Below, piece by piece: positions 1 through 5,088 of a DNA stretch of 5,776 bases (position 1 is the stretch's first letter; each line of letters opens with the position of its first letter). The stretch lies in contig JBBRVU010000233.1 in assembly GCA_038246575.1 (NCBI GenBank), forward strand, positions 1 through 5,776. The letters run 5' to 3'. The position numbers and the translations under genes were made by a program. Source of the stretch: JACCUZ01 sp038246575. Its GTDB lineage: Bacteria > Actinomycetota > Actinomycetes > JACCUZ01. Below the pieces are notes generated by a model. It saw only the letters and a list, made by a program, of their open reading frames with translations. It did not search any database and was not told the origin of the DNA.

Positions 1-11
1 CGACCCCGCCG

Positions 12-54
12 CGGACCCGGGCGCGCCGGGCGGGGTCCGGCGCGCCCCGGTCCG
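12..54 (+). terminator. Strong GC hairpin, candidate terminator at the left edge
   Basis: Positions 12-29 pair with 37-54 in a stem of 18 positions with a single C-C mismatch (18/48), closing a 7-nt loop (GCGGGGT). On the plus strand the stem is followed by a T-enriched stretch (55-72, containing GGTTTGGTTCGTGTT), which fits an intrinsic terminator for a plus-strand gene ending left of the window. Read from the minus strand it could also stop transcripts leaving the sigma-factor pair, but there the tail is not U-rich. No gene is visible in 1-60, so the direction is inferred. Confidence 0.5.
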
Positions 55-70
55 GTTCGGTTTGGTTCGT

Positions 71-239
71 GTTGCCGGGTGGGGGCGGCGGTGGGACGGC
101 CGGGGCGAGGGTTGCCGGGTGGCGGCGGCGGTGGGACGGGTGGGACGGGTGGGACGAGGGTTGCCGGGTGGCGGCGGCGGTGGGACGGGTGGGACGAGGG
201 GTGCCGGGTGGCGGCGGCGGTGGGACGGGTGGGGCGGGG
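71..239. repeat. Minisatellite: four ~40-bp units with nested 9-bp sub-repeat
   Basis: Four tandem units begin at 71, 111, 160 and 200, each opening with GTTGCCGGGTGG or a one-base variant and continuing GCGGCGGCGGTGGGACGG. Units 1, 3 and 4 are about 40 bp. Unit 2 is 49 bp because the 9-bp element GTGGGACGG/A occurs three times instead of two. The 40-bp period is not a multiple of three, so the frame rotates from unit to unit, which argues against coding. The array lies just downstream of the stop codon of the 158-aa gene; 240-263 is further G-rich sequence. No other feature is visible in 1-263 apart from the hairpin at 12-54. Confidence 0.85.
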
Positions 240-263
240 TGGGGTGGGCCGGGGCGGGCTGGG

Positions 264-740
264 TCAGACGTCGACCCAGGTGGTCGTCACGGCACGGTCG
301 GCGGCCCGCAGCTGCAGGCGCAGCCGGCCGGCGGGGACCGAGTCGACCCGGAACCGGCCGTGCTCGTCGGGCTCGATCGGCAGGACGCCGGCGGAGTGCT
401 CGAGACTGAGGTCGCACCCGCTGGCACCTGCCACCTGTCCCTCGAGGCGACGGTCATTGCCGGCTGCGGTGACCTGCAGCTCGACGACGACCCCGGGGGC
501 CTCGAAGGTCAGCAACCGGGCTCCCTGCGGTCCGCGGACCAGGGCGAGGCGCTCGTCGGCGTCGAAGGAGTCGGCGACCAGGGCGGCCAGCTCGGTGTCG
601 AGGTCGCGCAGCTCGAGAGCGTGCATCGCGTGGTCGAGCACCGACTGCGGCACAGGGTCTGCCTCCGCGACGGCCCGCCGGAGCGCATCCTCCAGGACAC
701 CGAGCTGGTCATCCGTCGGTGTGTCGTCACGGCCGGTCAT
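264..740 (-). CDS. Hypothetical protein coupled to ECF-like sigma factor
   Basis: This is a 158-aa soluble protein whose function I do not recognise. The first ten or so residues are polar (TGRDDTPTDD). Residues 11-60 look helical and include VPQSVLDHAMHALELRDLDT. Residues 65-156 look like alternating beta strands (ALVRGPQGARLLTF, VVVELQVTA, GRFRVDSVPAGRLRLQL), suggesting a small beta-sandwich domain. I see no signal peptide, membrane segment or zinc-binding HxxxCxxC motif, so it is not an obvious classical anti-sigma factor. The ATG start overlaps the sigma stop as ATGA, and GAGAGGA lies 7 nt upstream, so translation is probably coupled to the sigma gene. From memory, actinobacteria often place a protein of this general pattern beside a sigma factor and near CHAT/TPR proteins. 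That is recollection, and no such gene lies in this window. A role as partner or regulator of the sigma factor is inference. Confidence 0.8.
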   Translation of the reverse strand: MTGRDDTPTDDQLGVLEDALRRAVAEADPVPQSVLDHAMHALELRDLDTELAALVADSFDADERLALVRGPQGARLLTFEAPGVVVELQVTAAGNDRRLEGQVAGASGCDLSLEHSAGVLPIEPDEHGRFRVDSVPAGRLRLQLRAADRAVTTTWVDV

Positions 741-1375
741 GGCGTCCGTCCTCTCGTCGAGCGAACCGAGGCGGTGCTGGTGCGCGACCCGGTCTCCGAC
801 ACAGAGTCGAGATCTTCCCTGCTGATACCGGCCGCCACCGCCAGCTCGTACAACTTGTTCAGGCACCGGCCGCGGGTGGGCCCGATGCTGCCGATCGGCA
901 TCCCCAGTGACGCGCTGACCTCGTCGTACGCGGGCGGCGGATCGGTCATCAGCACCCGCAGCAACCGCCGGCACGGATCGTTGAGCCCGTCGAACACCGA
1001 CCAGAGCCGGGCGTCGCGCTCCTGCTGGATCAGCGCGGTGTCGACGGCGGCGTCGGGGTCGGGAGTGAGGTCGATGACGCGGTCATGGTCGACCGGAACC
1101 TCCCGCGAGGAGCGGCGCAGGATCGCCAGGCACTCGCGCCGGCAGGTGGTCGAGAGCCAGGCCCCCACGCGCTCCGGCTCGCGGATGCGCCCGAGGTTCT
1201 CCACCAGGCGCAACCAGGTGCCCTGCACCGCGTCGGCGGCATCGGAGTCGGAGAGCCGGTGCGCCCGGGCCACCGCCCAGAGCAACGGGGTGAACCGTTC
1301 GACGAGGCTGCTCCACGCACTCTGATCACCCTGGGCCGACCGGGCCAGACAGTCCGGCAGGTCGAGATCCGCCAC
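737..1375 (-). CDS. ECF-like sigma-70 family RNA polymerase sigma factor
   Basis: This 212-aa protein would direct RNA polymerase to a specific promoter set. Residues about 10-88 match sigma region 2: a helical LARSAQGDQSAWSSLVERF start, the region 2.2/2.3 stretch DAADAVQGTWLRLVENLGRI, and then REPERVGAWLSTTCRRECL. Residues about 124-178 match region 4, with a helix-turn-helix around AYDEVSASLGMPIGSIGPTR. No region 1.1 or 3 is seen, as expected for extracytoplasmic-function types. A polar tail of about 30 residues (182-212) follows region 4. The start is GTG, chosen because GGAG sits 6 nt upstream and region 2 begins soon after. It overlaps the downstream 158-aa gene by 4 bp. No gene with a recognisable anti-sigma signature is in the window. 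Target promoters and the inducing signal cannot be read from the sequence. Confidence 0.9.
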   Translation of the reverse strand: MADLDLPDCLARSAQGDQSAWSSLVERFTPLLWAVARAHRLSDSDAADAVQGTWLRLVENLGRIREPERVGAWLSTTCRRECLAILRRSSREVPVDHDRVIDLTPDPDAAVDTALIQQERDARLWSVFDGLNDPCRRLLRVLMTDPPPAYDEVSASLGMPIGSIGPTRGRCLNKLYELAVAAGISREDLDSVSETGSRTSTASVRSTRGRTP

Positions 1376-1406
1376 GGAACGCTCCCTGGGGTCGCCCTGA
1401 TCCGTC

Positions 1407-1434
1407 CGTCACCCCATAGGAACGCAGGGTGACG
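1407..1434. promoter_or_regulatory. 8-bp inverted repeat in sigma-factor upstream region
   Basis: CGTCACCC (1407-1414) and GGGTGACG (1427-1434) form a perfect 8-bp inverted repeat around a 12-bp spacer, in the 88-bp gap between the kinase stop and the sigma GTG. One arm falls in the spacer of the candidate promoter and the other just past its -10, so a dimeric regulator bound here would cover the promoter. As RNA it would be a hairpin with no U-run, so a weak kinase terminator is the alternative. Confidence 0.5.
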
Positions 1435-1445
1435 AGCCGGGTCAA
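1416..1445 (-). promoter_or_regulatory. Candidate promoter of the sigma/158-aa pair
   Basis: On the minus strand, TTGACC (1440-1445) matches the -35 consensus at five of six positions. It is separated by 18 bp from TCCTAT (1416-1421), which keeps only T1, A5 and T6 of the -10 consensus. Transcription would start near 1409, about 34 nt before the GTG at 1375, leaving room for the GGAG ribosome binding site. The spacing and -35 are good and the -10 is weak, so this is tentative. Confidence 0.35.
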
Positions 1446-1463
1446 GCGCAATCAGCGGAAAGA

Positions 1464-2513
1464 TCAATCCGCGAAATCGGGCCGCGCCGCCGGCAGCCGG
1501 AACCGGAACCGCGCCCCACCCCCCGGCGCCAGTCCGATCTCGATGCGACCGCCGTGCGCCTCGACCAGGCCGCGCACGATGTAGAGGCCCAACCCGGTGC
1601 CTCCGCGCCGACCGGAGCGCCAGAAGCGGGTGAAGACCCGCTCGTGCAGCTCGGCGGGGATGCCCTCGCCCTCGTCCATGACGGTGACCGCGGCGCCGTC
1701 GCCGTCCGGCTCGACGACGACGGTGACCTTCCCGCTGCCGTGGTGGACGGCGTTCTCCAGCAGGTTGGCCAGCACCTGGTCGAGCTTGTCCGCGTCGACC
1801 CACATCTCGGGGATGCCCTCGTGGACCCGCAGGTCGAAGCGATCCTCGGGCTGACCCCCGGCCACCATCCCGGCCACCTGGCGGGCCACCGCCTGCGGCA
1901 CGTCGACGACCTGGCGGCGGATGGCGAGGCGACCCGAGTCGATGCGGGCGATGTCGAGCAGCTCGGTGATCAGCCGGGTGACCCGGTCGGCGTCGGCGTT
2001 GACGGTCTCGAGCATCAGCTGCTTCTGGTCGTCGTTGAACCGGTCCCACTTGGCCAGCAGGGTCGCGGTGAAGCCCTTGACGCTCGTCAGTGGGGAGCGC
2101 AGCTCGTGGGCGACGGTGGAGATCAGCTCCGCGCGGCTGAGCTCCTCGCGGGCGCGCTGGCGGGTGTCGCGCACGGCGACGACGACGCGGCAGACCTTGC
2201 CCCGCGGCTCGGTGCGGACGTAGCGGGCGGTGACGAGCACCTCGTGACCGCTGCCGCGCAGCAGCAGGTTGCGCTCCGGGTGACCCGTGACGCTGCGCAG
2301 GCCGTCGTAGGGCTTGGCGTCGGACCACCAGGCGCGGCCGTCGAGTCCCTCGAGCGGCAGCGCGTCCTCGAGGTCCTTCCCGAGCGCCGAGTCCGGGTCC
2401 AGCCCGGTGATCCGGGCGGCGGCGCTGTTGAACACGATGACGGCGCCTGTCTCGTCGGCCACCACCAGACCGTCGGGCAACTCGTCGTACGGATTTGTCC
2501 CACCATTGGACAC
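1464..2513 (-). CDS. Soluble PAS-domain sensor histidine kinase
   Basis: This 349-aa cytosolic two-component kinase has a PAS domain at about residues 10-115 (LPDGLVVADETGAVIVFN). A HisKA dimerisation domain follows, with H-box STVAHELRSPLTSVKGF and phospho-acceptor His136. The HATPase domain shows an N-box around LANLLENAVHHG (Asn254), a G1 box DEGEGIP (280-286), an F-box FTRFWR (294-299) and a G2 box GGTGLGLYIV (304-313). All boxes needed for autophosphorylation are present. There are no membrane segments, so the signal should be intracellular and sensed by PAS; the ligand is unknown. No response regulator lies in the window, so it is an orphan here. GTG at 2513 is chosen because TAGTGT lies 7 nt upstream, the geometry of a leaderless start. 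An in-frame GTG at 2549 with GAGGGG 11 nt upstream is the alternative and adds 12 residues. Confidence 0.9.
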   Translation of the reverse strand: MSNGGTNPYDELPDGLVVADETGAVIVFNSAAARITGLDPDSALGKDLEDALPLEGLDGRAWWSDAKPYDGLRSVTGHPERNLLLRGSGHEVLVTARYVRTEPRGKVCRVVVAVRDTRQRAREELSRAELISTVAHELRSPLTSVKGFTATLLAKWDRFNDDQKQLMLETVNADADRVTRLITELLDIARIDSGRLAIRRQVVDVPQAVARQVAGMVAGGQPEDRFDLRVHEGIPEMWVDADKLDQVLANLLENAVHHGSGKVTVVVEPDGDGAAVTVMDEGEGIPAELHERVFTRFWRSGRRGGTGLGLYIVRGLVEAHGGRIEIGLAPGGGARFRFRLPAARPDFAD

Positions 2514-2520
2514 CCTGTCG

Positions 2521-2526
2521 ACACTA
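2521..2526 (-). promoter_or_regulatory. -10 element for leaderless kinase transcript
   Basis: TAGTGT on the minus strand fits the actinobacterial -10 pattern TANNNT and is followed by exactly 7 nt (CGACAGG) and then the GTG codon. That places the transcription start at the start codon, and no Shine-Dalgarno sequence precedes this GTG. A second CTAGTGT copy lies at 2547-2553. No convincing -35 is visible. Confidence 0.45.
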
Positions 2527-2613
2527 GCGATCCGGGCCAAACAGGACACTAGCCACTTGGCCCCTCTTCGTCGCGGCCGGACGATGGCCCACCGCACGGA
2601 CGGCCAGGCGCCC

Positions 2614-3453
2614 TCAGCCGGATGTCGGAGCCGGGCCGGCCCGGTGCACCCGCGCCGACGCGTACAGACAGACCGCAGCGGCGGACGCGAGGTTGAGGCT
2701 CTCCGCCCGACCGTGGATCGGGACGCGCACGACGTGGTCGGCCAACGCCCGGGTCGCCTCGGGCAGCCCCCATGCCTCGTTGCCGAACACCCACGCGGTC
2801 GGGCCGGCCAGCAGTCCGGAGTCCGTCGCCGCATCCAGGTCGACGTCGGCGTGACCGTCGGCGGCCAGCACCGTGAGGCCGGCGCCACGCAACGCCGAGA
2901 TGTCGGCGCGGAGGTCGGACCCGACGCTGACCGGCAGGTGGAACAGGCTGCCGGCCGATGCGCGCACGCACTTGGCGTTGTACGGGTCGACGCTGTCACC
3001 GGTCAGCAGGACTGCGTCGGCCCCGGCTGCGTCCGCCGTGCGGATCACGGTCCCGGCGTTGCCCGGGTCGCGGGCGTGGGCGAGCACGGCGACCAGCCGC
3101 GCGGCCGGCCGGCTCGACAGCACCGTGGTCAGCGGCTCGTCGAGGCGGTGGCAGACCGCGACCACTCCCTGCGGCGTGACCGTCTGGGCCAGAGCCGACA
3201 TCACCTCGCCGCTGACCGGCTGGACCTCGATGCCGTCGGCGGCCGCGTCGGCCGCGATGTCGGCGTGCCGGGTCATCGCGTCCCGGGTGGCGAACAGCTC
3301 GGTGACCGTTCCCGGCCGGGCCACCGCCTCGCGTACCGCCTGCGGACCTTCGGCGAGGAAGCGCCCGTCGCGCTCCCGGAAGGCGCGCTTGCCCAGCCGC
3401 GCGGCCGCGCGGACCCGGGCGGACCGGGCGTTGGTGATCTCGGTGCTGGCCAC
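2614..3453 (-). CDS. TrmH/SpoU-family RNA 2'-O-ribose methyltransferase
   Basis: This 279-aa SPOUT-superfamily enzyme is predicted to transfer a methyl group from S-adenosylmethionine to a ribose 2'-hydroxyl in rRNA or tRNA. The N-terminal part (about 20-105) resembles the SpoU substrate-binding domain, with GRFLAEGPQAVREA. The catalytic knot shows motif 1 DPGNAGTVIRTADAAGAD (Asn132, Arg138), the family stretch VRASAGSLFHLPV, motif 2 VFGNEAWGLP (222-231) and motif 3 SLNLASAAAVCLYA. Motif 2 has Ala where many members have Gly (NEG), a variant I associate with actinobacterial homologues. The GTG start has AAGGGG 8 nt upstream. It follows rplT after 102 bp containing strong hairpins, so it may need its own promoter or read-through. 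The exact modified nucleotide cannot be deduced; 23S rRNA is the likeliest substrate. Confidence 0.9.
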   Translation of the reverse strand: MASTEITNARSARVRAAARLGKRAFRERDGRFLAEGPQAVREAVARPGTVTELFATRDAMTRHADIAADAAADGIEVQPVSGEVMSALAQTVTPQGVVAVCHRLDEPLTTVLSSRPAARLVAVLAHARDPGNAGTVIRTADAAGADAVLLTGDSVDPYNAKCVRASAGSLFHLPVSVGSDLRADISALRGAGLTVLAADGHADVDLDAATDSGLLAGPTAWVFGNEAWGLPEATRALADHVVRVPIHGRAESLNLASAAAVCLYASARVHRAGPAPTSG

Positions 3454-3474
3454 GGTCAGGGCCCCTTCATGCGG

Positions 3475-3519
3475 ATCGGCCGCCGCCGGCCTGCGCTGGG
3501 CGGGCTGGCGGCGGCCGAT
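3475..3519 (-). terminator. 13-bp perfect hairpin after rplT, likely operon terminator
   Basis: ATCGGCCGCCGCC (3475-3487) is perfectly complementary to GGCGGCGGCCGAT (3507-3519) across a 19-nt loop. It lies 36 bp past the rplT stop and about 20 bp before the methyltransferase GTG. There is no U-run, but GC-rich terminators without one are common in actinobacteria. It could reduce rather than abolish read-through into the methyltransferase gene. Confidence 0.6.
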
Positions 3520-3526
3520 GGCCGGT

Positions 3527-3542
3527 GCAGCAGGTGTGCTGC
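3527..3542 (-). other. Small 6-bp hairpin just after rplT
   Basis: GCAGCA (3527-3532) and TGCTGC (3537-3542) pair perfectly around a 4-nt loop, 13 bp past the rplT stop and just before the larger hairpin in the direction of transcription. The two stems form a tandem arrangement that may act together in termination or protect the mRNA 3' end. Confidence 0.45.
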
Positions 3543-3555
3543 GGGTGACGCACTC

Positions 3556-3933
3556 TCAGGCAGCGCTGCTGCCCGTCTCGGGCAGCGATGCCTTGGCCGT
3601 GGTGACCAGGGCGGCGAAGGCAGTCGGATCGTTGACGGCCAGGTCGGCGAGGATCTTGCGGTCCACCTCGACACCGGAGGCCTTGAGGCCCTGGATGAAC
3701 CGGTTGTAGGTCATGCCGTTCTGGCGGGCCGCGGCGTTGATCCGCTGGATCCAGAGCTGGCGGAAGTCGCCCTTGCGCTTCTTGCGGTCCCGGTAGGCGT
3801 AGACCAGCGAGTGGGTGACCTGCTCCTTGGCCTTGCGGTAGAGCCTCGACCGCTGGCCGCGGTAGCCGCTGGCCCGCTCGAGGACGACCCGGCGCTTCTT
3901 GTGGGCGTTGACCGCCCGCTTAACGCGTGCCAC
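3556..3933 (-). CDS. rplT: 50S ribosomal protein L20 (bL20)
   Basis: This 125-aa basic ribosomal protein binds 23S rRNA early in large-subunit assembly. The start MARVKRAVNAHKKRRVVLER, the central ASGYRGQRSRLYRKAKEQV and RDRKKRKGDFRQLWIQRINA, and the C-terminal NRFIQGLKASGVEVDRKILA are hallmark L20 segments. The length is usual for the family, with a short non-conserved tail (ASLPETGSSAA). The start is GTG with AAGGAG 8 nt upstream. It is the last gene of the infC-rpmI-rplT operon, 75 bp after rpmI. In Firmicutes, L20 represses this operon by binding leader RNA. Whether that holds here is untested, although the infC leader in this window is structured. Confidence 0.98.
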   Translation of the reverse strand: MARVKRAVNAHKKRRVVLERASGYRGQRSRLYRKAKEQVTHSLVYAYRDRKKRKGDFRQLWIQRINAAARQNGMTYNRFIQGLKASGVEVDRKILADLAVNDPTAFAALVTTAKASLPETGSSAA

Positions 3934-4008
3934 GTCAGTTACTCCTTGCTCGTCTGTGCTGCTGGCTGGCTGTGTCGTTGGCGACGGACCGGTGGCGGCC
4001 CGGGTCGC

Positions 4009-4203
4009 TTACTTCCCGAGCAGGCGCTTGACCTTCTTCACGTCAGCGCTCGAAGTCTCGACATCGAGGGCGAGGGCGCGGGTGCGCTTGGAGCTCTTGC
4101 CCTCCAGCAGGTGGCGGCGGTTGGCCTGCTCGCGCATGACCTTGCCGCTGCCGCTGAGGCGGAAGCGCTTCTTCGTGCCGCTGTGCGTCTTGTTCTTCGG
4201 CAT
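4009..4203 (-). CDS. rpmI: 50S ribosomal protein L35 (bL35)
   Basis: This 64-aa basic ribosomal protein of the large subunit is essentially full length. It begins MPKNKTHSGTKKRFRLSGSG and carries the typical HLLEGKSSKRTRAL segment and a lysine-rich end (VKKVKRLLGK). The ATG at 4203 is preceded by GAGGAG 10 nt upstream. The frame stays open upstream to 4380, but that stretch is low complexity and lies beyond this ribosome binding site, so it is not counted as protein. It sits between infC (121 bp upstream, with a tandem repeat in the gap) and rplT. Confidence 0.97.
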   Translation of the reverse strand: MPKNKTHSGTKKRFRLSGSGKVMREQANRRHLLEGKSSKRTRALALDVETSSADVKKVKRLLGK

Positions 4204-4262
4204 GGAGCCGTGTCTCCTCGTCGTCCGTCCACCCGCGGGGTGCCGGGGTGCTGGTGCGGTTG

Positions 4263-4315
4263 GTGCAGGTCGTGCAGGTCGTGCAGGTCGTGCGGTGGTG
4301 CAGTTCGTGCTGGTC
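4263..4315. repeat. 9-bp tandem repeat between infC and rpmI
   Basis: Three perfect copies of GTGCAGGTC (4263-4289) are followed by a degenerate copy and two one-mismatch copies (GTGCAGTTC at 4298-4306, GTGCTGGTC at 4307-4315). The array occupies nearly half of the 121-bp infC-rpmI gap, upstream of the rpmI ribosome binding site. On the mRNA the unit reads GACCUGCAC. Confidence 0.8.
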
Positions 4316-4324
4316 GTACGTCGC

Positions 4325-5059
4325 TCAGGCGACGGGTTGCTCGTGAGCGGCTTCGGTCTGACTGGTCGACTCGGCGTCATCGCTCGTGTCGTCGGCCGTG
4401 TCCTGCGCCGGGATCGCGGTGTCGGTCTCAGTGTCGGTCTCAGTGTCGGTCGCGGTGTCGGTCGCGGTGTCGGCGGCGGCGTCCGAGTCGGCGTCCTCGC
4501 GACGGGCCTTCTCCTTCTCCGCGGCCTTCTCGGCGCGAGCCTCGGCCTTCTTCTTCGTCGGGCTCAGGACCATGGTCATGTTGCGGCCGTCCTGCTTGGG
4601 TGCGGCCTCGACGATGCCCAGCTCCTGGACGTCCTCGGCCAGCCGCTGGAGCAGCCGGTAGCCCAGCTCGGGGCGGGACTGCTCGCGACCACGGAACATG
4701 ATCGTGATCTTGACCTTGTCGCCCTGCTTGAGGAACCGGACCACGTGGCCGCGCTTCGTCGCGTAGTCGTGCGGGTCGATCTTCGGCCGGAGCTTCATCT
4801 CCTTGATGACCGTGTTGACCTGGTTCTTGCGCGACTCGCGGGCCTTCTGCGCCGTCTCGTACTTGAACTTGCCGAAGTCCATGAGCTTGGCGACCGGAGG
4901 GCGGGCCATCGGGGCGACCTCGACGAGATCGAGGTCAGCCTCCTGGGCCAGCCGCAGCGCGTCGCCGATGGCGACGATGCCGACCTGCTCACCGTTGGGA
5001 CCGACCAGGCGTACCTCGTTGACGCGGATCCGATCGTTGATCCTGGGCTCAGTGCTGAT
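4325..5059 (-). CDS. infC: Translation initiation factor IF-3, AUC start
   Basis: IF3 binds the 30S subunit, prevents 50S joining and checks the start codon-initiator tRNA pairing. The N-domain (EPRINDRIRVNEVRLVGPNG, then VEVAPMARPPVAKLMDFGKF), the lysine-rich linker around residues 66-92 and the C-domain (HVVRFLKQGDKVKITIMFRG, SRPELGYRLLQRLAEDV, KQDGRNMTMVL) are all present and complete. I place the start at an ATC codon (5057-5059): AGGAGG ends 4 nt before it, and the longer GTG start at 5095 would translate the Shine-Dalgarno itself as RGG. This gives 244 aa. Residues about 171-244 form an extra alanine/glutamate-rich then acidic tail built partly on a 12-bp repeat. PPVAK has Ala where Cys is usual. 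It is first in the operon with rpmI and rplT. Confidence 0.93.
   Translation of the reverse strand: MSTEPRINDRIRVNEVRLVGPNGEQVGIVAIGDALRLAQEADLDLVEVAPMARPPVAKLMDFGKFKYETAQKARESRKNQVNTVIKEMKLRPKIDPHDYATKRGHVVRFLKQGDKVKITIMFRGREQSRPELGYRLLQRLAEDVQELGIVEAAPKQDGRNMTMVLSPTKKKAEARAEKAAEKEKARREDADSDAAADTATDTATDTETDTETDTAIPAQDTADDTSDDAESTSQTEAAHEQPVA
4419..4478 (-). repeat. Five in-frame 12-bp repeats in the IF3 tail
   Basis: Five consecutive 12-bp units on the plus strand start GTGTCGG: two end TCTCA, two end TCGCG and the last ends CGGCG. On the coding strand they specify alternating Thr-Asp with Ala or Glu (ADTATDTATDTETDTETDT). The 12-bp period keeps the frame, so copy-number change would only lengthen or shorten the acidic tail. 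Confidence 0.85.
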
Positions 5060-5063
5060 GGGG

Positions 5064-5070
5064 CCTCCTC
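5064..5070 (-). promoter_or_regulatory. infC ribosome binding site that fixes the AUC start
   Basis: The coding strand reads GAGGAGG, followed by CCCC and then ATC AGC ACT GAG. The near-perfect anti-16S match immediately before ATC, together with conserved IF3 sequence starting right after it, decides the start. The same GGCCCC could pair with GGGGCC at 5143-5148 in the leader, a possible way of hiding the site. Confidence 0.75.
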
Positions 5071-5088
5071 GATATGGTGACGGACCCC

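Noticed and set aside
71..239. CRISPR array
   Set aside because: Units are directly adjacent, with no unique spacers of even length, and all vary internally by a 9-bp element. It is a minisatellite.
264..740. Anti-sigma factor identity for the 158-aa protein
   Set aside because: No HxxxCxxC zinc motif, no membrane segment and no recognisable anti-sigma domain. Position alone is not enough to name it.
741..974. Longer start (974) for the 158-aa protein
   Set aside because: The added 78 residues overlap the sigma region-4 coding sequence in another frame. The ATG at 740 has a ribosome binding site and the typical ATGA overlap.
69..1325. 418-aa open frame on the plus strand starting in the minisatellite
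   Set aside because: The 40-bp repeat rotates the frame, and the rest is antisense to the sigma factor and 158-aa gene, which have ribosome binding sites and a domain match.
1419..1443. ECF-type promoter GGAAC-N17-GTC on the plus strand
   Set aside because: It points antisense into the kinase 3' end with no plus-strand gene to serve, and the match is short enough to arise by chance.
2550..2999. N-terminal extension of the histidine kinase back to 2999
   Set aside because: The extra residues are antisense-free but overlap the methyltransferase gene in another frame and have no domain; PAS starts near the chosen GTG.
4204..4380. N-terminal extension of L35 starting at 4380
   Set aside because: The extension is low complexity from the 9-bp repeat and overlaps the infC end; GAGGAG precedes the usual MPKNKTH start.
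2314..4701. 795-aa open frame on the plus strand
   Set aside because: It runs antisense to the kinase, methyltransferase, L20, L35 and IF3 genes, has low-complexity Arg/Gly/Ala-rich sequence and no domain signature. It is an artefact of high GC with few stops.
3899..5080. 393-aa open frame on the plus strand opposite infC and rpmI
   Set aside because: It is antisense to well-recognised genes; its hydrophobic and Val-rich repeats mirror the infC tail repeat. No independent support.
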